NCBI RefSeq assembly: GCF_000006565.2 | Contig: NC_031475.1 | Span: forward strand, 2,740,292-2,804,291 | DNA length: 64,000 nucleotides | Direction: 5' to 3' | Source of the DNA: Toxoplasma gondii ME49 | Taxonomy: Eukaryota; Apicomplexa; Conoidasida; Eucoccidiorida; Sarcocystidae | Shown: positions 1 to 11,507 of the stretch, piece after piece | Numbering within the stretch: position 1 is the stretch's first letter | Layout of the letters: each line of letters starts with the position of its first letter | Made by a program: the position numbers and the translations under genes | Notes under the pieces: generated by a model | Database searches by the model: none | The model's input: the letters and a program-made list of their open reading frames with translations, nothing else | Told to the model about the DNA's origin: nothing

Positions 1-44
1 CAGAGACGTTTCGTGAGACGGAGACACCCGTGCCTCATTTTTCA

Positions 45-3000
45 TGGTCGCTTCAGGAGCGGCTCTTTCTCTGAAGAGCGAGAGGATAAAAAAGCATTGC
101 TGTCACTTTCCCTCCGGCACTCGGTCGTTGGATCGGCGACCAAAGAAAGCCAAGCTCTGGCATTGTCGATGAAAATGTTTCCTTCGACCAATTTCCCTTC
201 CTTTACCATGGAGAGAACAACCGCGAAAAAGCTCCTTGCATCTCTCTCGTCTCGCTGTTGGGTCCCCGCCCGCCAGAGGGACAGCCCGGAGCGTACCTGT
301 CCAGCTGCCGCCAGGTGGAAAACGGCAAGGAGCTTCCTTTCTTCATCGTGGTCGGCTGCCATGGCGATCTGTAGAGCGCGTTGGCCTGCCGTCCCAGCTA
401 AGCGAAACAAAGCGTTCGCGCCCAATCTGGTGATTGCTGGATTCTGGGCGGCTCCCCTCTGTCTGCACAGTTCTGTCGCCCCGCAGAGACTTTCGCCCCT
501 GTCGAGGCTCAAGCCCTCCGAAGTCGAGAAAGGAGGTGACGCGCGAAGCGCGGCCGCACGTTGCAAGAGAGCAGTGACTTCCCTCCCTGACTCCCTGAGA
601 AGCCACTCCAACAGGCGCGACTGTCGCTGACTCTCCAGGATCGCTTCGGGCGAGATATCTCTCTGCGAGAAGAGACCGGACGGGGCCGTGAAAACCGACT
701 CCTCCTGCTCAGGACTCGACAGCATCAATGCCACCAGGAGCTGCCACGTCTGAAGCATGTAAGGCGCGAGGTAGGAGGCCTCGGGGACGTCTGGGGGATG
801 AGCGCTGGAAACTGGCGCACTTTGGAGAAAGGGCTGGGAAGAAAGCGGCAGAGAGCATTTTGAGTTACCGACAGAAACACTCGAAGTTGGAGGCATGCAC
901 CCAGAGTAAACGCGCGTTTGTTGCTCGAAGAAAGCGAGAAGACGAAGGAGAAGGCGCTGGACGAGGCCTGAACTCGGAAACGCGTTCAGAGTTTTGACGC
1001 TTTTGCTCCGTCTGCTCTTTTCCAGAGCATGAGACTCCTGGCGACACAACTCCGTCAGAAGCCACCATTCGGATTGCTGGCTTCGAAACCGGCGCCTATT
1101 TGAATCTCCCGAAGAGCCAGCTTCTCCCTTTGATCTCCTCCCTCGCCGTCCCTCCTTCCCCATCTCCGCCACCTCCGGGGCCGGGGTAAGAGTAGGAAGG
1201 AACTCTTGAGTGGCATCAGCGCGTGCGCTAGACTCGCTCTGCTGGCTGTCTTCCTCACGTGACTGAAGTTCGCTCTCTCCGTTCTCCTTTACGACTTCCT
1301 CGAGGAACGCAGACAACACCAGAGGCATCGCAGACGCACCCAGCGTCCGCCGCACCCGGCAGCCGTCTCGGACGAGACTCAGCTGCTCAGTCGGGCTCTG
1401 GTTGGTGTAGGGGGCTCCACTGGTGGCGAGGTCGGCCTGGAAAGGACGCAAGCGAGAGGCGGCGACCAGGGCCGGAGACACGTCTGCCAGAGGCAAACTC
1501 GCAGCTGTCAGCGACGGCGCCCCTTTGGCCTCACGAAGAGGTTGCACGTACCTCTGAGCAGCCATAGAAAGGGCCTGTTTCTCTTCTTCTTCTCTTGACA
1601 CCACGGATTCGTCGGGAACCTCTCCAACGGTCCACATCGGCGACGGTTGAACTGGCGCCTCAAGGCCAACAGAGCCGCCCTCAAGAGACCCCACACTGGA
1701 AGAGATGCCTCCGTTTTGAACCGGCATTTCTTCCTCTCGGAGCAGAGGCGACAGGTGTGCGAGCTGCACTAGGGAGCCAGGAAGAGACGCAGTCGTAATG
1801 CCTTCAAGAGACACGGGGAGCGAAAGAAGGGGAAGAGCCATGAGACCGTCCCGAGAAATCACCGGAGCACACCGAACTGGATATGGGCAGTGTCGTCGCT
1901 GTTGAAGGTGAGGAAAGGAAGCACTACTAGAACGCGTGTCTTCGCAGGGCCTTCCTGGGGGGACTGCACGCACACTTCCCCCAGTGCCGTCTTCAAGCCT
2001 CAAAGATGCCGCTGCGCCTCCGTCCCTTCTCTCAGTGTCTTGAACGCCTTTGTCTTCTGTCTTCTCATCTTGGAAACGTTGTACCCCTCGATGGGATGCC
2101 TCGACCCCGTTCACCTGAGGCTCCCACACCATTCTGCCTCCGGAAACGCCTGTGGCCTCCCAGCGCTCGCCGCCAGGCAACGCCTTCTCCTTTAGGTCGT
2201 GCACCGCCTCAACGGTTTTGCCTGAGTTGTAAGAAACCCTTTTGAGTCCTCTAGAAGGGGCCTCTCCCGACACATACAGTGGACGCCATCGCTGCTGGCA
2301 ATGTCTGTTGACGGACTCCGCTAGGGAAACATTCTTCAGAAATTCGGGGTTGACCAAGTTCTCCGCGACCCCTCCACCGAGGTATGCGGGTGTCTCTCTG
2401 TCTGCTTCGGCAAAGCCGGCCTTAAGCACCTGCTTTTGGACACCAAGGAACGAGCTGCGTTCGCTGGAGTAGCCGTTCGCAGGTCTTTCAGGAAAAAGAT
2501 GAGTGATCCGCTCTGGGGCTTCTCCAAAATCGCGGGTTCGGTTCTCCGGAGAGGCGGGAAAGGAGTCTGCGTGTGCGGGGAGAACCTTCACGGGAGACTC
2601 GAGTGTCGGCTGGTGGGCGGACGTGGAGGGCAAGAGTGCCTTTTGTCGGAGTTGAGTCTCGAGTTCTTCGTCGTTTTCATCGTCTTCATCGAGAAAACGA
2701 TAGGTGCTGAAGTGTTCAACCTCAAACGTCCACTCACCCGTGGCGAGATTCAAGTCGACGAACTTGGCACCCATACGTTCCGTGTACCGCCGGACTTTCG
2801 TCACATACTGGCACTGTTTGTCCTGGACGTACGCCTCATCTTCAGGCCGCTGAATGGTCAAGGTGTCGAGGTACTTGACACTTCGCGGCTTGCAGTTCTT
2901 CAGAGTAATGACTGCTCTCTTGTTGAGTCCGACTCCGCAAGGCGGCGCCTCGTTGCCGTACACGGTGACCTCGAGCTTCTCGATCTTCACGGCTTCGTCC

Positions 3001-6000
3001 AAATTGATACCCCGCAAGTCCGTATAGCCCGGCCACCGAATGCTCCCGTAGCCCCGCCGGGTGATGGAGAAGTCTTGGACGCGGGACAGCCTCTGCTCTG
3101 TCATTCCAGTCAACACTTCGATAGATGGCACAGTCTCGTAGTCGGGTCGGGTGAGGACGGGGCGCAAGTCCTCAGGAGCAGGCAGGCAGGCCGCCACAGA
3201 CTCAAGCCCAGCCGCGACCGATCCGCTCGCAGGAGGCGCGCCGTGCCACCGGGTGCACTCCTCTGCAGGCCCCGTTCGCGAGCCGTTAGGCGAAGTCCCG
3301 GGAGAGCCCGCAGGCGTCGCCAGCGAGAATGTTTCAATGGGCGAGATTCCCAAACCCGCGAGCTTCTTCGCGCTTGGTGAAACCTCGACGTTCGCGGTCC
3401 AGCCACGCTTCTCATCGGGGACTGCCGCAGAAGCAGGCAACACGCCCGGCACGGCGGGACAAGAAACAGACGCTGGAGCCGACACCTCTTCAGATGCCAG
3501 TGTCGTCTCCTTTACACCTGCCGCAGCGGGCGCGGATTGTGAAGTGGGAGGCAGGGTGTCACGGTCTTTGTTTTCCATCGTGTCTTTGCTCGCCTGCACT
3601 TCCGCCAGCTGCTCCCTGTAGAACGGGTTGGAACGCATGAACTGCAGAGCCGTCGACGACCACGGACTCACTTGGTCCGGAGTGAGCCTGCCGGGTTTCC
3701 TGCGGCGCTGCATGAGCAAAGCCTCGACTGCAGAGCGTTCGAGGGTCGTTGAGGCCCATGGAGCCGCGGAAAAAGCCTTTCCGTCGGGGAGCAGGCGCAG
3801 CGCATTGGCTTGCCCGCCCTTTGACTCGTCTTCAAGAGGGGACGCTGTGCGACTGGTCCCGAAGGCCTTTTGGATGTAGACCTCGGGAAGTGCAAAAGAC
3901 GCGTTGGACGCTCCACTCGACAAATAGCTCCCGCTCAACCCTCCTTCCATGGGCCCCAGGGGCCGGAAGCGGCGCCCTCGGCACAGGCGAGCCGGCGCAC
4001 CCGATCGCCACACACTGGACCCCACAGATCCCAGGAGGCCGGTGTCTCCCAAGGCAGTGCCCCCGCAGGGGTCGAGCAACTGCATTCGCGGCGGGAAGAT
4101 CTGAGCGCTTTCTTGGGCAGACGATTCCGAGGGGCGGGCGGAGAGAGTCAACTTGACCTCGACGTGCCCTCCAAGAAGCGACGCTAAACCATAGGCGTCG
4201 GCGGCAGCAGCGCTAGCGGGGGCTCCCTGTGCTCCACAACCAGACAGAGAGCCTATGGCTCCAAACAGGCTTGTCTGATTTGCCTGGCCTGAACCTAAGG
4301 TTGAGCCGCCTCCCACTCCCCCGCCAGCAGAAGTCGACCCAAACAGACCTCCTGCCGCTGAGTTCTGTTGCTGGATAGTCTGCGCACTGCCGAAGATGCC
4401 ACTGCCTCCAAAAAGGCCCGTTCCGGAGCCCGTAGTCGAAGAGCCGAAGAGGCCTCCGCCACTAGTGCCGGTTCCCGAACTCGCCGGCGCCGCGCCCAAC
4501 AGCCCGGTGCCTGTGCCCGCGGTTCCTGTCGTGTTACCAAAGAGCGACCCGGAGGTTCCTGACGTTCCGCTGCTTCCGAAGAGGCCCCCTGTCTCCCCAG
4601 GCTTCGCCGCCGAGCTTCCAAAAAGGCCGCCTCCGGAGGTCCCTAAGGAGCTTCCAAAGAGACTAGTGCCGCCAGACGCTCCTGTGGTGGTGGTGTTTCC
4701 AAAAAGCCCGCCTGTAGTTCCGGTTGCCCCAGGTGTCGTTCCAGGTGTCGTAGTGGTTCCCAGCTTCAGCCCGCCAGAACTTCCAAACAGTCCACCCCCT
4801 GACAGATTCGACTGCTGCTGCGCGTTGCCAAACAGACCGCCGCCTGTGGCGCCCGTGGTCGCTGTGCCTCCGGACCCAAAAAGGCCTCCACCTTGGGTGG
4901 CGCCGGTGCCTGAGGAAAGTCCCCCAAAAAGGCCCGTCCCCGTCGTCGCCTGGCCCGTCGTGGTTGCAGACGTCGTTGTCGAACCGAAAAGCCCCCCTCC
5001 TGTCTGCGTTGTCGTTGCGCCCGGCTGACACTGCTGCGTCGTCGAGCCAAATAAGCCAGTGGAAGGCGTCGTAGACGACCCAAACAGCCCCCCGCCTGTG
5101 TTTGTGGCTCCGGTTAGAGAACTGGAGCCGAAGAGCCCGCCGCTTCCTGCCGTCTGTTGTTGCTGTCCAAAAAGTCCCCCACTTTGCGTTTGCTGCGGTG
5201 TTGTCGTCGACCCAAAGAGACCGGTTCCCGTCGTGTTCCCCAAGGTGCTACTTCCAAAAAGGCCGCCTCCCGGCGTTGTCGTAGACCCCCCAGTGTTTCC
5301 GAAAAGGCCGCCGGTCTGCTGCTGACCGCTAGGCTGCGTTGTCGCCGAGGACCCAAATAGCCCGCCGCCAAAGCCGCCCGTCGTAGACGTGCCAAATAGG
5401 CCGCCACTCTGCTGCTGATTAGTTTGGGGGGTCGAACCCAAAAGTCCAGTGCCCGTGGTCGACGCCGGAGTGCTGCCGAAGAGTCCTCCACTAGTGGTGG
5501 TCCCAGTTGAATTTCCAAAGAGGCCGCCCGATGGCTGCTGGGTTGTCTGCTGGCCAAACAGGCCCGTACCGGGGGTGTTCGACGCTCCCATGGCGCCGCC
5601 CCCGCGCTGCTGGTAGAACCTCCATCGCTCTTCGTCTTGAGAAACCTCCGCCAGATTGCCGAAGCAAATGCTCATCAGAAGCCCTTCCTCGGTCTTGTGG
5701 GGCTGGAACGGCTGTTGCTGCTGCAGCGATCCCGCACCAAGAACGGAACCCGTCGCGGCACCACCTCCAAAAGTCGACGTTCCAAATGCGCTCGTCCCCG
5801 AAGTTCCCGCCGCACCAAATGAACTCGTGTTGCTGCCAAACAGACCACCCCCTTGCGGCTGGCTTCCAAAAAGGCCCCCCGACGTTTGCTGTCCTGCAGT
5901 GCCCAAAGTGCTGGTGCCGAAACCCCCAGTGTTGGTTCCGAAACCGCTGCTGCCGAAGAGACTCCCCGACTGCTGTTGGCCCAAGGCACCAGTCCCCGTC

Positions 6001-7072
6001 GCGGCTGCACCCGTTCCAGTCCCCGTCGAAGAGCCAAAGAGACCACCAGTCTGTTGAGGCTGCTGACCAAACAAACCACCTCCAGTTATAGATGACCCAA
6101 GCGTCGAGGTGTTCGTACTCCCAAAGAGTCCACCCCCGGACGGCGTCTGCTGAGGTTGTGAGAGGCCAGAGCTGCCAAAGAGACCGCCTGTCTGCTGCTG
6201 CGGTGCGCTGCCGAACAAACCGCTGTTTGTCGTTGTCGAAGACCCAAACAGACCCCCCGACTGAGGCTGAGTTGTCTGCTGCTGCCCAAAGAGAGACATT
6301 CCCGTCGTCCCAGCATTCCCAAACAAACGACCTTGAGTCTGTTGCTGCGGCTGCGACATGAAACCTAAAGGAAGCACAGAGAGAAACAGAGACGACGACA
6401 GATGCCGGTGAATTATGTAAGTACGGGTCTTTGAGCACGGTAAGGTAAAAGGCGCGACGTTGTCAGTGTCTGACAGCAGCCCTGAAGAAGACGCTTCGCC
6501 CGCCGTTGTCTGCCCCTCAACCCGTTTGCGTCGAAGAAATAGGACACGAGGAACTCGCGAGCGCCCCATACGCGGGTCGACGATAGTCACGGAAGTTTAT
6601 TTCCCCATGAAAGAATTTCGTGAGGGGAGATGAACTGCGGTCTTTATGGCCACTGTGACTGGAAACAGATACTCTTGCCTTGAACAGCCAACACACCACG
6701 ATTGCACCCGTACGAAAACAGGAGTTTGGAGTGATGAAATCGCTTCTTCAGGTCTCTAAGTACACTGTAACTTCTTCACACGTCCTAAGATCACCATGGC
6801 ATCCCCTCTATTGAGAGCGAGGTTCGTTTTCGCTGTCCTGGAAATCGCCGCTGTTCGCTATCACACCATTCTAGTGCATTCCTTGTGAACCAACAAGAGA
6901 TACAAAAACCTAATTTTCATTATTATGTCAGCGTACCGCCTGTGCCTCCGAAAAGACTGCCGCCTTGCTGCTGCTGGGTCCCCGCCCCACCGAAAAGTCC
7001 CCCACCTCCTCCGGAGGAACCAAAGAGGCTACCTCCTCCGGTAAGGGACGATGACGTATTAGACGAGAACAT
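45..7072 (-). CDS. Nup98-96-type GLFG nucleoporin (TgNup302-like), 3' end outside window
   Basis: Nuclear pore protein. Exon 1 is 7072-6937 and exon 2 runs from 6364 to at least 45; the intron has GT..AG ends and the joint restores a Gly-Phe codon pair. About 2,150 residues are visible. The first ~750 are GLFG/FG repeats (LFG, GGLFGS and similar) with Gln/Thr/Ser spacers. Near 5600-5700 one non-repeat island (KTEEGLLMSICFGNLAEVS, then an EERWRFYQ stretch) looks like the GLEBS motif that binds Rae1. Around residues 1130-1270 (genomic about 2700-3110) is a Nup98 autopeptidase domain, with GYGSIRWPG at its start and the self-cleavage triad His-Phe-Ser in VEHFSTYRF at 2705-2725. The rest is Nup96-like helical sequence (FRLAGTAGQRALQIA). 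The frame meets a stop at 42-44, but Nup96 parts are normally longer and a weak donor lies about 60 bases earlier, so I treat the gene as running off the left edge. Known of the family: the precursor cuts itself into Nup98 and Nup96. Confidence 0.9.
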
Positions 7073-8553
7073 TGCGAAGACCACGAAATACGAACAGAAG
7101 GACAAAATGAATTTCCAGGCGAAATGTGCCTGCTGAAAAGAAAATAAAACGAGAGTAGTTCTGGCCAAAAACGAAAGCTAGTGACTTCGGAAACAGGAGC
7201 ACGAGAAACAGCCACGTCGCTTGATAATGAAACGATTTCCACACCGGGAGCCTACGTCAACTAACACGAATTCCCGCAGAATCAGCTTCTTGAATTCTGT
7301 AGTTAGTGAAGAGGTCCCGATGTTCCCAGTCCTGAGTCTAGCATGCGACAAGGACCGTCTAGACTGGCACGATGGAGCTGGTGCGGAGCGGCCAACACAA
7401 CAGAATGCTACCCCAACAGACGACGGATGCGCGACGCGCCCGCCAAAAGAAAAAACCAATGTGAATACTTGGAGAAAACTAGAATGAACACACGCGGAAT
7501 GACTCAGTGGCTGGCTTCGATATGGTGTTGGGATTGTTGACCTCAGAACAAACACGGCGAAGAACAAAAAATCGGGCGAGGCATGGCTGGTCAAAGAGAT
7601 TGTTCCACTGTCTCGGCACTTCCTTTGTGTGCGGAAAAAGTAGACTGTTTACGGGAAGAAGACACGACTTTTTCCACGAAGGGAAGAAGACGCTTACACA
7701 TCTCGGCAGATCAGAGTTGCCTACCCTCCGTCGGCAGTGACCAAGTCGTTTCCCCTGCGCGGCACAGATGCAACATACGGCGCGGGTTGCCGCGTCTCAT
7801 CATCTGCATGTCTTAGAGGGAGAAAAAATACGTCAGCATGGGAAAAAACTTTTTTGTGCACCCTCCAAGTTCTCGTCGACAGGCCAGAAAATGCGCATGT
7901 ATTGTTTTTTGCATGTGAGCATGCGCACGGGGACCGGGGAGTATGAGGCCACACACGGACAGGAAACGTCGCACTGACCGGAAGTAGAACGTGGCGCAAG
8001 CGTGCTACCAGTGCTACCGCCTTAGCCCCTTGTTGGAGACAGAAAAAAACATGATTTCAACCATGGAAGCTTAAAGACAGCGTCCAGATGGTGTAAAGGA
8101 AAGCAAATAAAGCAAGACGAATCCCCCCAAATTGTGCCGGTCACCTGATTCATGGTATCCCAACGCACACACATTGGTCTTGGGAAACGACTACGAGCAA
8201 ACACGTATGCGCGGGCCCTTATAAAAGGCGAACTTGAGTAGCAACCCGAGCAGCGCGGGCAACGGCTAGGAACCCTTCCAGCCAGAGGATTGTCGACGGC
8301 CCGGCAAGATATTTCACCGTGGTCAAGCAAAACCGAACACTTTTTGAGTCGGTGTGAGGTCGAGAAAGGAGAGCTCCCACTTGTGTAGAACTTCTCCTTT
8401 CAGATATTTCATTTCCCTTGACGCGAAGCAATTAACAGCCATCATTGGGTTTCATTTCCTGGTATATATATCTGTGTTGCTTAACATTTTCTACGCCTCA
8501 ACCGCTTACTTTGTCTCCGTTGCACCGCGGTCAACAGACTGTTTCCTGCCACA
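7073..8553. promoter_or_regulatory. Head-to-head intergenic region between nucleoporin and the gene at 8554
   Basis: About 1.5 kb separates the start codon of the nucleoporin (- strand, 7072) from the start codon of the next gene (+ strand, 8554). It must hold both promoters and 5' untranslated regions. I see only short open frames, no splice-bounded coding piece and no TATA box at a usual distance. Poly-A and poly-T tracts are frequent. Confidence 0.5.
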
Positions 8554-10051
8554 ATGGCGGAACAAAGCGAAGTCACCAGGACGGTCGATGAGGGTAAGTG
8601 CTCAACCACTGAATACGGCAAAACCGCTAACGCAGATGTGTCGTTTCCTCCGTACGCTGCGTATGTCGTTTGTTGTTTTCGCTGTGTGCTGGTGAGTTTC
8701 TTGGCGTGTGGCTGGTTACAACGGGCTGTTATACCGCCTCAAACCGGATAGTTTGCCCTGGCACGTGATATACGAAAGGCTGGATGTAATGTTGAACGAT
8801 ATGTTGTGGACCTCGTGGGTGGGGTTTTGCCGCTTGTACGGTGGCTGCAGCCAAATTGATGGTCCTGAATTTTTCCTGTTACTCGGAATATACCGTGCCC
8901 GTGATGTTTTATTCGTCGTACTCCTTTACTGGGACAGTGGCACAACAAGCCCCACTGGAGAATCTCTGTGTGGTCTTTGAACGGCAACGCTTGCGTCTGA
9001 TTTTCTCAGCATATGAATCTCAATGGGTGTGCTGCAAAAGATAAATCATGTGATTGTGTGCGTGCAGGTGTCGTGGAAGAGAACCCCTCTCTCCAGACCG
9101 CCCAAACAACAGAAATGGAAACTGAGGGTCTCCGATATGCTGGTACTGAAGTTATTTGGAAAACCGTGAAATCGCCGGCTGAAGTCATCGAAGAGATGAG
9201 AACGTGGCTCAAGTACGTGTCAATACCGTGTGAATTCTGAATGTAGTATTTGAGGCAACACAGTGGTTATTGGTGAAGCCTCGCGAGCGATACTGTTTCA
9301 AGTTCTGTGTGCATCCTGCATGTGATCCACTGTCCTCAGGTCTGGTGTCGCCCCTGATGGCACTCGGATGATGACTGAAGAAGCCTGGCAATGGTAAGCT
9401 TGCGCCTTCATTGTTCCGTTGGACGAATTGTCTTCAGCAGGTATTTGAGTCGGCCTACGCATTGGCCCGTATCCGTGGTCGGTGCATTGTGGAGACGTGA
9501 TGGGTTGTCATGCGTTCAGGCACCAAGATTATTACCAAGCTACCATCAGATCGGACCGTCACCGTGTTTGTTTGCCAGAGGGCGCAAGTGTCGACTTCTA
9601 CTACTGGCAAGCTCCTTATGTTGCACACATCGGCGACATGAATCTTGTCATGATGCATTCACAAGTAAACCTCTCTGACGGCACTCATCTCCCATCAGAT
9701 CGCTTGAGAGCAGATACAGTTTATTCCAAGCAGTTGAGACAGCTTGCAGAAAAGAGTGCATAAGTTGAGGCGAGCCGATGGCCCGAGTTTGTCCGTGAAG
9801 CCACGGACCAGCACGCTCACATGTGCATGGTGTTCCGCGAAGAGGGTTTTTACCCAGAGCTCTTCTATCGACTGCCAACCCAGGAAGACGAGGATCCTCA
9901 GGGGATGCAGTGGTCTGCTCCCGTGCAGACTCAAGCATGGTCTGCGGGGCTGCCGAAGAAGATACAGGAATACCACAAGGTCTCCATCAGCAGCAGGAGG
10001 CTTCGGCTGCCGATACCGTGTAGTCGTGAAATGCCACCTCTGGTGCGGTAA
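8554..10051 (+). CDS. Unrecognised coccidian protein, five exons
   Basis: I do not recognise a family. Model: 8554-8593, 9068-9212, 9340-9393, 9520-9664, 9770-10051, about 221 residues. The first four exons join in phase with good donors (GTAAGT, GTACGT, GTAAGC, GTAAAC) and CAG acceptors. The fifth acceptor (TTGAG) is weak, and the true 3' end may differ: the last 24 codons could be read past a missed donor at AAG/GTCTCC. The protein starts MAEQSEVTRTVDEG, has an acidic N-terminus and then a soluble-looking aromatic-rich core (EAWQWHQDYYQATIRSD; ASVDFYYWQAPYVAHIGDMN; MCMVFREEGFYPELFYRLP). No signal peptide or membrane segment is visible. The four linked exons make it real; function is unknown. 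Confidence 0.5.
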
Positions 10052-10644
10052 ACATTTTCATGTAAAGGGTGAAGGTTCCCTTGATTTTTTTCGTAGAATA
10101 GAAGGTACAAGAGGGGATGACGTTCTGTCGACGTGGCTGGCGGGGCGCCTTGTCATCCAGGGAAGCAAGGTATGATCAACCTCTCTTCACATCCACCGTT
10201 GCGATTCGCTACTTCCTAAGCAGTAAACATGTTAGGATTGGTTAGTTCGGTCACAAATTATCAGCATTACGTAATTAACAAGCGTTCCTACTACGGATCA
10301 ACCTTCTGGAACATACGCCACAAATTTCAGCCCTCGTGCACGGCACTGTAGAACTCAGTCTCCGCCACTCAATGTCGATCTATAGCAGCTCGATTAAGCT
10401 GGTGGACCCGTGCAGATGTTTCTAGTATGCGATACGAAGACTATCACTAGGTTCCACGTCTGACGGGAGCCTCGTTTTTGGTATTTGCAATTATACAGTA
10501 TCCGTGAGATCAGCTCTACCACTGTATGGACACCGCATCCGTGAAAGGTCTCAGGACTTGAAAGCAAATTTTGCGGTCGAAAGATCTGACCGTGATGCTG
10601 TATCCCGTCTCATAGGTTTCCGTTCTTTGGTACTATACGACAAA

Positions 10645-11507
10645 ATGGGGAGCCCTAGCATGGCCATACTTGGTATCATCCTAATACTCTTGCACTGTCT
10701 CACTCCGTGCGCTGCATTAGAACAGTCTGAAGCGCACCAGCTGCGGCAGCTGCCTGGTCTTTTCGGCCCAACCAAGCCAAGCCTTGCATTGAAGCTTCAG
10801 CCTGCAAGGAAACTGCGGTTGTCGAAGAGCGACCTCAGTAGCTTACTGCTAGATTTGCGGCACGAAGTGAAGAAGCAGGTACGACGTTTAGGCTCACGTC
10901 TTCTTTCGTAGGTCAAGGAACCTAATGTGTCAAATTCAGGTATCTCAGCTCGAAGGTAATATATTTCCACTAAACATTCTCATACGCACACATCTGCTCC
11001 GCAGAGGACCTGGCAGAGCGAGCACGCCTCCGGCAGCGAGCAAAGTCAACATGGTCAGCACACGGTGCCCCGATCTGGATTCCTTCCGAAGGTGTGCAAA
11101 AAGATGAATTCTCAATCACATGGCCGCGCATAGAGTAGTACTATTTTAAAAATAGGGGCTGCTAGTGCATTACAACCATCAAACCCTAGAATGGTAAGTT
11201 GAATAGGCAATGCCACAGGCCAGTGTTCTAAACTCCTGCCCGTAGCAACAAGTCGACCGTACTGAAGACAACTCTGAGTCACACAGCAGCACTTCACCAG
11301 CAGAGGCACTGAAGGAGTTGGAAGGATTGCTTGCCAGTCTGGCATCAGACGCTGTGAGTGTGAATTTGTTTATTGTTGAATCAAAAAATATTTCCTCCTC
11401 CTTACGCACCAGGGCGACACGCCCGCGGCCTGATCATATCTGTTTGCTGATACAACGCCACTACTCTACTTCAGGAGTTACTAGTACGCTCTCAGGGGTT
11501 CAAGCAG
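10645..11507 (+). CDS. Small secreted protein with micro-exons, 3' end unresolved
   Basis: I do not recognise it. Exons 10645-10878, 10940-10955 (16 bases), 11005-11053, 11166-11193, 11246-11353 and 11475-11507 join in frame at every boundary. The start gives a clear signal peptide: MGSPSMAILGIILILLHCL, then TPCAALEQSE with a plausible cleavage site after CAA. The mature part is charged and helical (KLRLSKSDLSSLLLDLRHEV; EDLAERARLRQRAKST; PAEALKELEGLLASLASDA), suggesting a short coiled coil. After 11507 the path is unclear: the frame stays open from 11508 to about 11588, and a possible last piece with stop at 11965-11967 follows a CAG acceptor near 11870. Secretion with a charged helical body would fit a dense-granule or parasitophorous-vacuole protein, but that is only inference. 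No other gene overlaps it on either strand. Confidence 0.45.

Noticed and set aside
4396..5028. Long Pro/Val-rich frame on the + strand (also 5059-5325, 5656-6057)
   Set aside because: It is the antisense shadow of the GLFG repeats; Gly/Gln/Phe codons read backwards give Pro/Lys/Val. The - strand frame is far longer and has family motifs.
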